Source: Pygmaiobacter massiliensis
GTDB taxonomy: Bacteria > Bacillota > Clostridia > Oscillospirales > Ruminococcaceae
Direction of reading: 5' to 3'
Length of the DNA stretch: 64,000 nucleotides
NCBI GenBank assembly: GCA_022778585.1
Contig: JALFTI010000019.1
Location: forward strand, 95,482 to 159,481
How positions within the stretch are numbered: position 1 is the stretch's first letter; each line of letters begins with the position of its first letter. Positions 25,511 to 33,813 of the stretch are shown piece after piece. The position numbers and the translations under genes were made by a program. The notes below the pieces were generated by a model. It did no database searches, had not been told where the DNA came from, and saw nothing but the letters and a program-made list of their open reading frames with translations.

Positions 25511-27922
25511 TCAGCGCATCTCAATTTGCAGTTCTTCCTTCAAGGCAGCAAGAATGTTTTGCACAGCATTCTCTACCTCCTGGGCGGGAATTTCCCTGTC
25601 ATCCTGCGCAAAGGTAATGGTAAAAGCCATACTCTTTTTTTCAGCCCCCAGCTTTTCTCCACGGTAAATATCAAACAGCCGTGTTTCACTTACCAGCGGA
25701 CTGGCGCTTCGGATCACCTCTTCAATAGCCCCGCAGCTGACTGTCTCCTCGCATACCAATGCCAGATCCCGTTTGGTCTGCGCAAAAACCGGCAGCGGTT
25801 TGTAGCGGTAGCCTGTTTTAAAGCACTCAGACAACGCTACATAATCCAGCTCCGCCAGATAGATGTTTTGGTTGGTCTTTTCGTCCTTTGCAATCTTCAG
25901 TTCCCCGGTAATTTCGTTGGAAAGCTTGCCCAGCACACCAAGCACCCTGCCTTCGCAGGACACGGTGGCCGTAATACCCGGGTGCAGCCAGCTGACTTCA
26001 CCCCGCTCGTAGGTGAAATCCAGGTCAAAAGCCTGGGCAATGGCCTGTACTGCGCCTTTCAGGGTGAAAAAGTCTTCCTTGGGGCCAAACGCACCCAAAG
26101 ACAAAGTAAGCCGTTCTTCCGGTGCCTGTGTAACCGGTAATTCATGGGGCAGATAAATGTTGGACAGCTCAAACAGGCGTCCTTCGTTATTGCCGCGTTT
26201 GAGATTTTCCACAATTACATTCAGCATGGACGGCGCCAGAATGGTGCGCATAATGGACAGATGCTCGGTAATGGGGTTCAAAAGCCGAATGGCCTTGCGC
26301 TGAGGCGCCTTTTCCGGCAGATGCAGCATATCCAGCTCGGCTGTGGAATAAAACGCCATGGTGGAAGCTTCAAAAAAGCCCTGCGCTGCCAGCAAGCGTT
26401 TCAACTTGAGCTGATTTTTCTGACTTGGGGTCAGACCACCATTGGTCACAGCGGCTGTCTTCAGCAGGGTGGGCACAATATGGTCATACCCATACTCCCG
26501 AATAACCTCTTCGGCCAGGTCCGGATATCCTTCCACATCCTCCCGGTAGCGAGGTACGCTCACGGTCCAAACGCCCTGGTTATCCTGCACCTCAAAATCC
26601 AGCCGGGACAAAATTTCCTTCATGGTGTCTTCCGGCACCTGAATACCCAGCACACCATTGATTTTTTCCGGCGTGACGGTAAGCACTTTGCGCACCCGGG
26701 GCCCACCCGCCATGCAATCAAAATGGGTATCGGTCACATCGCCGCAGTCCAGCTGCTGAATCAGGTGCAGCGCACGGGCAAGGCCCAGCTCGGTGCTGTA
26801 TTCATCCACTCCCTTTTCATAGCGCAGCGAGGAATCGCTGGACTGTCCCAGGGAACGAGAGGTTTTGCGGATGGAATCACGGGCAAAATTGGCACATTCA
26901 AACAGCAGTTCCTTGGAATCATCGGCAATGCCGCTGTTAAGGCCACCCATTACACCGGCAATGCAAACCGGTTTTTCACTGTCGCAGATTACCAGATTCG
27001 ACTCGGAAAGGTTAAATTCCTTTTCATCCAGCGTGACAATGGTCTCACCCGGCTTTGCACGGCGCACCACAATACTGCGGTCTTTTACCTTGGCCAGATC
27101 AAACGCGTGCATCGGCTGGCCAATTTCCAGCAGGGTGTGGTTGGTGATATCCACCACATTATTAATGCTGCGCAGTCCTGCCAGCGCCAGATGGCGCTTC
27201 AGCCAGCGGGGGGAAGGTGCCGGGCGGATATTGCGCACATAATGGGCCAGGTAGCGGGGGCAAAGGTCCGGCGCTTCTACCCGAACCGAAATAGCTGCAT
27301 CCCCTTCGGCATTGACCGTATAATCGGTAGCGGGCATTTTTACCGGCCGGTTCAAAATGGCTGCCACTTCCCGCGCCATCCCCAAAATGGACTGGCAGTC
27401 GGGACGGTTAGCGGTAATAGAGATATCGAAAATATAATCATCCAGTCCCACCACCTTGCAGATATCCTCTCCCAGCGGCGTATCCGGGTCCAAAATAAGC
27501 AAGCCGTAGGTTTCGGCGCCCTCGTACCAGTCGTTATTGATGCCAAGTTCCTCGCCCGAGCACATCATTCCGTTGGATTCTATCCCATGCATAACCCGTT
27601 TGTGAATGGTAATGCCGCCGGGCAGTGTAGCCCCATCCAAGGCAACCGGGACCTTAGCTCCCTCAAAAATATTCGGCGCGCCGGTGGTAATGCCAAGGTC
27701 GTGGCCATATTCGCCGCAATCCACCCGGCACAGGTATAAATGGTCGGTTCCCTCCTGTTTCTCCAGGTGGGTAATCTGCCCTACCACCACGCGGGAGATG
27801 GGGGCAGAAAGGTCAATCAGTTCCTCCACCTCGAAACCGCAGTCAAAAAGCTTTTTCTCCAGTTCCTGGGCAGTAATGTCAATGTCTACAAATTCTTTCA
27901 GCCAGCTGAATGGTACCTTCAT
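25511..27922 (-). CDS. pheT: PheT, phenylalanyl-tRNA synthetase beta subunit
   Basis: This 803-residue subunit starts MKVPFSWLKEFVDI. In order it has the EMAP/tRNA-binding domain (VVVGQITHLEKQEGTDHLYLCRVDCG), the B3/B4 editing domain, B5, the catalytic-like core, and the C-terminal anticodon-binding FDX-ACB domain (PVFAQTKRDLALVCEE). With PheS it charges tRNA(Phe). It starts 16 bases after pheS and ends with a strong terminator. Confidence 0.96.
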   Translation of the reverse strand: MKVPFSWLKEFVDIDITAQELEKKLFDCGFEVEELIDLSAPISRVVVGQITHLEKQEGTDHLYLCRVDCGEYGHDLGITTGAPNIFEGAKVPVALDGATLPGGITIHKRVMHGIESNGMMCSGEELGINNDWYEGAETYGLLILDPDTPLGEDICKVVGLDDYIFDISITANRPDCQSILGMAREVAAILNRPVKMPATDYTVNAEGDAAISVRVEAPDLCPRYLAHYVRNIRPAPSPRWLKRHLALAGLRSINNVVDITNHTLLEIGQPMHAFDLAKVKDRSIVVRRAKPGETIVTLDEKEFNLSESNLVICDSEKPVCIAGVMGGLNSGIADDSKELLFECANFARDSIRKTSRSLGQSSDSSLRYEKGVDEYSTELGLARALHLIQQLDCGDVTDTHFDCMAGGPRVRKVLTVTPEKINGVLGIQVPEDTMKEILSRLDFEVQDNQGVWTVSVPRYREDVEGYPDLAEEVIREYGYDHIVPTLLKTAAVTNGGLTPSQKNQLKLKRLLAAQGFFEASTMAFYSTAELDMLHLPEKAPQRKAIRLLNPITEHLSIMRTILAPSMLNVIVENLKRGNNEGRLFELSNIYLPHELPVTQAPEERLTLSLGAFGPKEDFFTLKGAVQAIAQAFDLDFTYERGEVSWLHPGITATVSCEGRVLGVLGKLSNEITGELKIAKDEKTNQNIYLAELDYVALSECFKTGYRYKPLPVFAQTKRDLALVCEETVSCGAIEEVIRSASPLVSETRLFDIYRGEKLGAEKKSMAFTITFAQDDREIPAQEVENAVQNILAALKEELQIEMR

Positions 27923-27937
27923 TTCTCGTTCCCTCCC

Positions 27938-28960
27938 TTATTCTGAAAACTGTTTCAGGAACCGCAGGTCGTTTTCGAACAGCAGGCCCATATTGTTAAT
28001 GCCATATTTCAGCATAGCAATTCGTTCAATGCCAATACCGAATGCAAAACCGGAATAAACCTCCGGGGCAATTCCACACCCGCGCAGTACATTCTGGTTG
28101 ACCACGCCGCTGCCCAGAATTTCAATCCAGCCGGTGCCTTTACAAAGGCTGCAGCCGGTACCGCCGCATTCAAAGCAGCTTACATCCACCTCTACACTGG
28201 GTTCGGTAAACGGAAAATAGGACGGCCGCAACCGAGTGCGTACACTGCTGCCGAACAATTCCTTCACCAAGCAGTCCAGCATTCCCTGCAGATCGCACAG
28301 GGTAATCCCTTTGTCCACCACAAGTCCTTCCATTTGGTGAAACATGGGGCTATGGGTTGCGTCTGAATCTGCGCGGAACACCCTGCCCGGCGACAGCACC
28401 TTAATGGGCGGCTTTTTCGAATCCATTACCCGAATTTGTCCACCGGAAGTTTGGGTGCGCAGCAGGTATTCATCGGTAATATAAAAAGTGTCCTGCATAT
28501 CCCGCGCCGGGTGGTCTTTGGGAATATTCAGCCGGGTAAAGTTGTGGTCATCATCTTCAATTTCCGGACCTTCAAAAATTTCAAAGCCCATTCCAGCGAA
28601 CACATCAATTACCTGGTTTTTTACCAAAGTAATGGGGTGCAGCGCACCCTGGGGCCGCATTTTGGCCGGCAGGGTAATGTCCACCGCTTCGGCAGCATTG
28701 CGCTGGGCCAGTTCCAACTGCTTCATACGCAAAGCAGCCTGGTCATACTGTGCCTGCACTTTTGCCTTAAATTCGTTAATCACCTTGCCAGCTTTTGGCC
28801 GTTCGTCTGCCGACAGGTTTCGCAGCTGCTTCATCAGCCCGGTCACCTGTCCGTTCTTGCTCAGGTATGTCTGCCAAAATTCAGCCAGTGTCTCGTTGGA
28901 AGAGACTTTGGCCAGGTCCTCATCTACCTTCTTGGCCATCTGGTCTATCAGGTTCTGCAT
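27938..28960 (-). CDS. pheS: PheS, phenylalanyl-tRNA synthetase alpha subunit
   Basis: This 340-residue catalytic subunit has an N-terminal coiled coil for tRNA contact. Class II motifs follow: [20 protein letters not shown], motif 2 around [21 protein letters not shown] and motif 3 [23 protein letters not shown] lies before the ATG. It is under a T-box leader specific for phenylalanine. Confidence 0.96.
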   Translation of the reverse strand: MQNLIDQMAKKVDEDLAKVSSNETLAEFWQTYLSKNGQVTGLMKQLRNLSADERPKAGKVINEFKAKVQAQYDQAALRMKQLELAQRNAAEAVDITLPAKMRPQGALHPITLVKNQVIDVFAGMGFEIFEGPEIEDDDHNFTRLNIPKDHPARDMQDTFYITDEYLLRTQTSGGQIRVMDSKKPPIKVLSPGRVFRADSDATHSPMFHQMEGLVVDKGITLCDLQGMLDCLVKELFGSSVRTRLRPSYFPFTEPSVEVDVSCFECGGTGCSLCKGTGWIEILGSGVVNQNVLRGCGIAPEVYSGFAFGIGIERIAMLKYGINNMGLLFENDLRFLKQFSE

Positions 28961-29014
28961 ATCATCCGCTCCTCCCTATTTGTTGCTTTTAAGCTTACAC
29001 CCAAAAACAGCCTG

Positions 29015-29306
29015 CAAACAAAAAAGGCTTCGTCCCAACAAGGGACGAAGCCTTCCTACTCCGCGGTACCACCCATTTTCCGCCGCACCTGCGGCAGCTC
29101 TTGGCCGCAATAACGGTGCGGGTACCGTCCCATACTGCCGAAAAAATTCTTCGCATGGGCCACTCGAAAGTGAACTTCCCCGCTGCCTGCTTCGGGGGAC
29201 CTTACAGCCGGTGGGTACCCCTCTCTTTTTCGGCATTGACAGCGCGTACTCTCTTTGTCAGCGCGTTTTGCTCTGCGCCCGTTTTTTGGGCGAATTTTGA
29301 CTGTTG
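29015..29306 (-). promoter_or_regulatory. T-box leader (tRNA-Phe) of pheST
   Basis: Read leftward, the leader has the stem I motif GACAAAGAGAGTA, the distal-loop region around AGAGAGGGG and GGCTG, and a specifier loop with TTC (Phe) at 29172-29174 followed by ACTTTCGAGT. The T-box bulge GGGTGGTACCGCGG is at 29061-29074. A terminator stem GGCTTCGTCCC/GGGACGAAGCC follows at 29023-29054 with six T. Uncharged tRNA(Phe) would stabilise the antiterminator and allow pheST expression. Confidence 0.95.
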
Positions 29307-29312
29307 TGGTAC

Positions 29313-29341
29313 AGCATATCACAAAAATTCTATTTTTTCAA
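29313..29341 (-). promoter_or_regulatory. Promoter of the pheST T-box transcript
   Basis: On the minus strand TTGAAA, 17 bases, TATGCT, directly upstream of the T-box stem I. Confidence 0.65.
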
Positions 29342-29386
29342 GTCTTTCCGTTCCTTATATCATACGGAGAAAACAAAGAATGGGAC

Positions 29387-29415
29387 TGGCAAAACACTTT
29401 CTATTCTGTTATGAT
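29387..29415 (+). promoter_or_regulatory. Promoter of the small membrane protein gene
   Basis: TGGCAA, 17 bases, TATGAT, about 65 bases before the ATG at 29481. Confidence 0.5.
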
Positions 29416-29480
29416 AAAAAAGCACGGCAACCTCTGCTGCCATTTTGTGCAAAACATAACCCTGCAAAAGGAAGGATATC

Positions 29481-29777
29481 ATGGATCTCAAAAACAAAAA
29501 TGTTCGTACCGCCTTGCTGGTGGTTATTGTGGCTACTGTGGTTTTTATTGCAGGCCTTATTATGCTGCCTTCTAACCTAATTTTGCAAACCGACAGCGCC
29601 GGCGTGGTGACACGCTCGGCTCCTAAACTGCTAGGGCTTGGGTTGCCATACCTTTTGTCATTGTTTTTCTCCTTTATCTATGTAAAAAGCCCGGAAAATT
29701 CAACGGGTGCCCATGGTATGTTTATTGCCTTTGTGGGAATTGCCGTAAATGTTTTTGTATTTTTTTTCAATTTATAA
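29481..29777 (+). CDS. Small three-helix membrane protein, unknown function
   Basis: This 98-residue protein has three predicted membrane segments (ALLVVIVATVVFIAGLIMLP, LGLGLPYLLSLFFSFIYV, GMFIAFVGIAVNVFVFFFNL). AAGGAAGG lies before the ATG. I do not recognise a family. It is a single-gene unit with its own promoter and terminator. Low charge and a short loop between helices 1 and 2 are the only visible traits. Confidence 0.75.
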   Translation: MDLKNKNVRTALLVVIVATVVFIAGLIMLPSNLILQTDSAGVVTRSAPKLLGLGLPYLLSLFFSFIYVKSPENSTGAHGMFIAFVGIAVNVFVFFFNL

Positions 29778-29791
29778 GTTAAATCCATTTC

Positions 29792-29824
29792 AAAACACCT
29801 GCTTTGAGGCAGGTGTTTTTTATT
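29792..29824 (+). terminator. Terminator after the small membrane protein gene
   Basis: ACACCTGC and GCAGGTGT pair around a six-base loop, followed by TTTTTTATTT. Confidence 0.85.
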
Positions 29825-29856
29825 TATTTCCGCTGTTACTGCTATAACACAAAAAA

Positions 29857-29888
29857 TAAAAAGCCTGCCCGTTTGGGCAGGCTTTTTA
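29857..29888 (-). terminator. Terminator after the repeat lipoprotein gene
   Basis: AAAAAGCCTGCCC and GGGCAGGCTTTTT pair around a four-base loop, with T runs on both strands. Confidence 0.85.
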
Positions 29889-29912
29889 TTTTAGCACAAA
29901 ATCAATTGCTGA

Positions 29913-30194
29913 TTATTTAGCAGCCTCGGAAGAGGTAGCCTCGGAAGTAGCCTCGCTCTCGGTAGCCTCGGAAGCAACCTCGGAAGTAGCCTCGCTCTCG
30001 GTAGCCTCAGAAGCAACCTCGGAAGTGGCCTCACTCTCGGTAGCTTCGGAAGTGACCTCAGAAGTAGCCTCGGAAGAAGTTACAACAGAGGAAGCCTCGC
30101 TAGCAACGGAAGAAGCCTCGCCGGAGTTGGTGGAGCAAGCAACCAGAGCCAGGGACAGCACCAGAGCGGCAGCGATCATAGCAATCTTTTTCAT
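29913..30194 (-). CDS. Small low-complexity lipoprotein with 13-residue repeats
   Basis: This 93-residue protein has a signal peptide with a lipobox (LSLALVAC). The rest consists only of Ser, Glu, Ala, Thr and Val. The unit ATESEATSEVASE repeats about 2.5 times, encoded by 39-base DNA repeats. It has no folded domain. The start is the ATG at 30194, eight bases after GGAGG. It has its own promoter and terminator, so it is expressed alone. The tail composition matches the linker of the substrate-binding lipoprotein at 21599-22513. An anchored, acidic, flexible surface polymer is the only role I can suggest. Confidence 0.8.
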   Translation of the reverse strand: MKKIAMIAAALVLSLALVACSTNSGEASSVASEASSVVTSSEATSEVTSEATESEATSEVASEATESEATSEVASEATESEATSEATSSEAAK

Positions 30195-30274
30195 AATAAA
30201 AACCTCCAAAACAGATCTTTTTTATCATTAGCATTTAAGCTAACCGACGGCCTTGTCCCGCCGGTCTACCTGTT

Positions 30275-30302
30275 ATTATAACGGTTTTGCATAAGTTTTC
30301 AA
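30275..30302 (-). promoter_or_regulatory. Promoter of the repeat lipoprotein gene
   Basis: On the minus strand TTGAAA, 16 bases, TATAAT. The short leader then forms ACCGGCGG/CCGTCGGT with one G-U pair. Confidence 0.7.
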
Positions 30303-30507
30303 TGCATTTTACAGCAAATTAACCAATTGTAATGTTCCCTTCACAAGTTTTTCACAAAAACGGTGCAGCTTGCCTAAACAAAAAGTTATGTTGTGGATTT
30401 TTTTATATATTTCTTTCATTCTCTTTTTTTTCTTACTGTTTTATGAATGGTTGGTAACAAAATTGTAACACTCCATCTTTCTCCAATTACAGCTTTAAAT
30501 AGCTGGT

Positions 30508-30536
30508 TTGCACCTTTCCATCCGTCATGCTATACT
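30508..30536 (+). promoter_or_regulatory. Promoter of the alpha/beta-hydrolase gene
   Basis: TTGCAC, 17 bases, TATACT, 40 bases before the ATG at 30576. It supports that start over an upstream in-frame codon. Confidence 0.6.
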
Positions 30537-30575
30537 CAAACCAAACTGATTTTTAACAATACGGGGGCATGCTGC

Positions 30576-31247
30576 ATGTTTTTACAGGTTAACCATATTC
30601 GTCTTTACTATGAAGTGTGCGGCACCGGCCGTCCACTCATTCTTCTGCATGGAAATGGCCAGGACCACACCATCTTCGACAAGCTTGCCCCTGCCTTAGC
30701 CGACCATTTTACCGTTTATCTATTAGATAGCCGCGGCCACGGGCAAAGCAGCCCGGTATCTGTTTATCACTATGCCGAAATGGCTCAGGATGTAGCTTGC
30801 TTTATTCAGCGCCTGCACCTAAAGCAGCCTATTATTTATGGGTTCAGCGATGGTGGTATTTTAGCATTGCTGCTTGCAATCCATTATCCGCTTTTAGCAG
30901 GCGGCATCGTCATAAGCGGGGCCAACACCTGCCCGGCCGGGCTGCGGGCAGGCAGACATCTCAAATTCTGGTGGCGCTGGCTGACCAGCCGCGAGCCCCG
31001 AATTTGGCTTATGCTGCAAGAGCCGCACATTACAGCCCAACAGCTTTCTTCCATACAGCTTCCCTGTCTTGTGTTGGCCGGCAGCAATGACCTTGTCAGT
31101 GAACGAAATACCAGTTTTATTGCTGCCCACATAAAAAATGCCCGGCTTTGTATCTACCCGGGCCATACCCATACAAGCTATGTGGTTCATCAGGACTTTT
31201 TAGCGCCTGTTATTCGCCGTTTTGCGGAATGCTGTCCCTTTATGTAA
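30576..31247 (+). CDS. Alpha/beta-fold hydrolase
   Basis: This 223-residue hydrolase has the oxyanion segment ILLHGNGQDH and DSRGHGQS. The nucleophile elbow is GFSDGG, the acid region is LVLAGSNDLV and the catalytic histidine is in YPGHTHTSYV. It resembles small esterase/BAAT-like hydrolases of Firmicutes; the substrate is unknown. A short lid is likely around WWRWLTSREP. The start at 30576 (MFLQVNHIRLYYE) lies after GGGGG and below the promoter. Confidence 0.82.
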   Translation: MFLQVNHIRLYYEVCGTGRPLILLHGNGQDHTIFDKLAPALADHFTVYLLDSRGHGQSSPVSVYHYAEMAQDVACFIQRLHLKQPIIYGFSDGGILALLLAIHYPLLAGGIVISGANTCPAGLRAGRHLKFWWRWLTSREPRIWLMLQEPHITAQQLSSIQLPCLVLAGSNDLVSERNTSFIAAHIKNARLCIYPGHTHTSYVVHQDFLAPVIRRFAECCPFM

Positions 31248-31355
31248 TGATGCGGAAAGCATATTTTATCCAATAGTATTTTTCCAGAAAACACAAAACC
31301 AGCCGAAACTGCTTGCCTTTCCTATAAGGCCTTATGCGTGAAAGGACAGTCTTTT

Positions 31356-31991
31356 ATGAAGTTAAAACAAATTCTTCCCATTAGTAATGGTGCTTTTTTA
31401 AACCGGTACAATTTGGAATTAACTTTGCAAAACGGCCGCACCAAACTGTACGAAATGGTAAGCCGCCGCCCCGTGCACAGCGCCGCCGATCTGGCGCAAA
31501 GCGAACCGGAGGGTGTTGTGCTGATTATTTTAAGCCCGGACCGCAACCGGGTTCTATTGAACCGGGAATATCGCCCTGCCGTAGCGAAAACCGTTTACAA
31601 TTTTCCTGCTGGCCTGATTGATCCGGGTGAAACCCCTGCGCAGGCCGCAAGCCGGGAACTTCGGGAGGAAACCGGCCTTCCCCTGGCAGGAGAGCTTGCC
31701 TTCTGGGAGCGCTCTTACGGAGCGGTAGGCATTAGCAATGAATCTTCGGTGGTTTATGTAGGTCTGGCAGACGACCGCCTGCCGTTTGGAGGAAACCACG
31801 ATCCTGCCGAGGAGATCTGCCCGGTTTGGGTTGACCGCAGCCAGGCACAGAGTATTATACAAAGCGGAGATGTAACCGCCCGGGTACAGCTTTTTCTGGC
31901 CATGTGGTCCACCGACCTACCCAATGCCCCCGCCAAACTGCTGCAGCACGAACCTGACAAAACACCTTGCCGCAAAGAAACCTGCGGGTAA
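31356..31991 (+). CDS. NUDIX hydrolase (ADP-ribose pyrophosphatase-like)
   Basis: This 211-residue protein has a perfect Nudix box, GLIDPGETPAQAASRELREETGL (G-x5-E-x7-REL-x-EE-x-G-L). The upstream YRPAV and downstream GISNESSVVYVG match ADP-ribose pyrophosphatases, which cleave ADP-ribose to AMP and ribose 5-phosphate. The substrate is an inference. The start is the ATG at 31356, nine bases after AAAGGA; a GTG six codons earlier overlaps that site. A 12-base palindrome, ATAAGGCCTTAT, lies at 31324-31335. Confidence 0.85.
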   Translation: MKLKQILPISNGAFLNRYNLELTLQNGRTKLYEMVSRRPVHSAADLAQSEPEGVVLIILSPDRNRVLLNREYRPAVAKTVYNFPAGLIDPGETPAQAASRELREETGLPLAGELAFWERSYGAVGISNESSVVYVGLADDRLPFGGNHDPAEEICPVWVDRSQAQSIIQSGDVTARVQLFLAMWSTDLPNAPAKLLQHEPDKTPCRKETCG

Positions 31992-32103
31992 ATATCTTCC
32001 GCCAACTGCCCCCGTGTCCATTGATTAAGTCCCCTTGCAAAAGGTCTTTCTGCGGTTTGATACACCTGTATCCCTTTTCCTTTCCATCTCTGCTTTCATT
32101 TAC

Positions 32104-32138
32104 AAAAAAGCGAAGCCATGTACGGCTTCGCTTTTTTC
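32104..32138 (+). terminator. Bidirectional terminator between the Nudix and cupin genes
   Basis: AAAAAAGCGAAGCC and GGCTTCGCTTTTTT pair around a six-base loop, serving the two converging genes. Confidence 0.85.
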
Positions 32139-32143
32139 TTCTT

Positions 32144-32473
32144 TTAGCACTGGGGCACCACAGCAAAGAAGGTCATCTTCTCGCTGCCGGTATTCATCAG
32201 GCTGTGGGCATGGCCCATAGGGCAATAGTGACAGCTGCCGGCCGAAAGCATTTCCTGACCATCATCGTATAAAACCTTTCCGCTGCCAGACAGAATGTAA
32301 ATCACTTCGCTGTTGGTTTCGTGGGTATGCATACCAATACTTGCCCCCGGCTCCAGGCTGCCTTTCATAATCCGGCAGGCCGGATGGTCAAACGCACGCA
32401 GGCAAAATTCCCCCGTACCGCCCTTAAACTGGTTTAATACCTGCTGGTCTATCTTTTCAAATTCAATTAACAT
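32144..32473 (-). CDS. Single-domain cupin protein
   Basis: This 109-residue protein has the cupin motifs: motif 1 with metal ligands in SIGMHTHETNSEVIYILSG and motif 2 in YCPMGHAHSLMNTG. It is a small beta-barrel, likely metal-binding. Substrate or role is unknown. It converges on the Nudix gene across a shared terminator. Confidence 0.82.
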   Translation of the reverse strand: MLIEFEKIDQQVLNQFKGGTGEFCLRAFDHPACRIMKGSLEPGASIGMHTHETNSEVIYILSGSGKVLYDDGQEMLSAGSCHYCPMGHAHSLMNTGSEKMTFFAVVPQC

Positions 32474-32549
32474 ACCGACATCTCCTTTTTTGGCCGCACA
32501 AACGGCTATTTTAAAATCATGCCGACAGTCTGCCGGCTACTGCCCTATT

Positions 32550-33704
32550 TCAGTCAACATACCGGTTCAAAAAAACGCACGCCTCATCCCAATTTTGCAG
32601 TTTTCCCTGATAAAGGCCTTGTCTGCCGCCTCCCCGGCAGCCAAGGGTTCGCTTCATTTCATCATGCATTGCTGCCGCTTTTTCCTCTTCACCGCACAGC
32701 GCATACACCGGCGCTTGCCGCGTGCCGCCCAAAACCACTGCAAGCTCACAGCCCGCTTCGCGCAGCGCCAACACATATTCCCGCACGGTATCCCCAGGCA
32801 TTCCCTCTTGTGTACAAAAAACAAAAGGCTTTTGCGCATACTGCTGCGCTTTTTGCCGCAGATATAAGCTTTGTATCCGGTTTGCCCTTTCGCGCTCGGC
32901 ATTTTCCCGTTGAGCCAGTTGGCAGACGGCCTGCGCCACCTGGGGCTGCTTTACCGAAAGCTGTGCGCTGATAGCTGCCACCTGGCGGTGTTCCTGCATG
33001 GCCAACGCTACCGCTCGGCCACCGCAAACAAGCCCCAGACGCATGCCGCCTTTATAACTTTGCGCGGAACAAATTTTAATGAATCCCACTTCACCGGTAT
33101 GCACCACATGAACACCACAGCAGGCACAGCAGTCCACACCTGGAATTTCCACCAACCGCAAACCTTCATCAATCTGCTTTTTGCTGCGGTATTCCAGCTG
33201 GCCATACTGCTCTGAGCTTGGCCAAAAAGCCCGAACCGGCAGATTTTGAAATACAACCTGATTGGCCTTTCGCTCAACCTCTTCCAGCTGATCGGCCGTA
33301 AGAGGACCATCCAGGTCAATGGTTACCTGGTCAGCCCCCAAGTGAAAGCCTACATTATTTAACCCAAACAATTGGTGCAAAAGCCCTGAAACAATATGTT
33401 CCCCCGAATGCTGCTGCATATGGTCAAAGCGGCGTTCTGCATCTACCATGCCCTGCACAACAGTCCCCACCTGCAGCGGCTGGTCGGTTAAATGCCACAC
33501 CTCACCATCCTGCAGCTGCGTGTCCAATACCCGCGCCTGGGCCAGGGTGCCCGTGTCGGCCGGCTGGCCACCCCCTTCCGGGTAAAAGGCCGTACTATCC
33601 AAAGCCACAAGCCAACGCCCATTTTTTTCAGACATTTTGCAGCAGGTCACCTTTGCGGTAAACTGCATGAGGTAACTTTCCTGTTGGTAAAGCAGCCGGG
33701 TCAT
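32550..33704 (-). CDS. Alanyl-tRNA editing protein (AlaX type, long form)
   Basis: This 384-residue protein matches the editing and C-terminal parts of alanyl-tRNA synthetase without the catalytic core. The zinc/editing motifs are HMQQHSGEHI (HxxxH) and CCACCGVHV (CxxxH). FYPEGGGQPADTG is the N-terminal beta-barrel, and a DHHA1 domain lies at the end (GGRQGLYQGKLQ). It hydrolyses misacylated tRNA(Ala) in trans. The start is the ATG at 33704 (MTRLLYQQ) after AAAGGAG. It is divergent from malQ. Confidence 0.9.
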   Translation of the reverse strand: MTRLLYQQESYLMQFTAKVTCCKMSEKNGRWLVALDSTAFYPEGGGQPADTGTLAQARVLDTQLQDGEVWHLTDQPLQVGTVVQGMVDAERRFDHMQQHSGEHIVSGLLHQLFGLNNVGFHLGADQVTIDLDGPLTADQLEEVERKANQVVFQNLPVRAFWPSSEQYGQLEYRSKKQIDEGLRLVEIPGVDCCACCGVHVVHTGEVGFIKICSAQSYKGGMRLGLVCGGRAVALAMQEHRQVAAISAQLSVKQPQVAQAVCQLAQRENAERERANRIQSLYLRQKAQQYAQKPFVFCTQEGMPGDTVREYVLALREAGCELAVVLGGTRQAPVYALCGEEEKAAAMHDEMKRTLGCRGGGRQGLYQGKLQNWDEACVFLNRYVD

Positions 33705-33775
33705 AAATGCTCCTTTCCGTTTTGTGCCCTGCACCCTTGCGGCAGAGCCTTACAGTATGGTAATATCAAAAAAGA

Positions 33776-33797
33776 AAAACGGCCACAGCCGTTTTGG
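33776..33797 (-). terminator. Hairpin in the malQ leader with a minus-strand T run
   Basis: AAAACGGC and GCCGTTTT form a perfect 8-bp stem with a four-base loop. T-rich sequence follows only when read leftward (TTTTTCTTTTTT). It would stop a leftward transcript antisense to malQ before alaX. On the plus strand it is just a leader hairpin. Confidence 0.45.
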
Positions 33798-33813
33798 CAA
33801 GGGGGAAACCAAG

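Noticed and set aside
26144..27739. Plus-strand open frame of 531 codons
   Set aside because: Antisense to pheT, whose domains are complete; no ribosome site or recognisable sequence.
28996..29300. Small plus-strand frames
   Set aside because: They lie opposite the T-box leader of pheST, whose structure explains the sequence.
29913..30130. CRISPR-like short repeats
   Set aside because: The repeats are in frame, code for a Ser/Glu/Ala/Thr tail after a lipobox and have no unique spacers.
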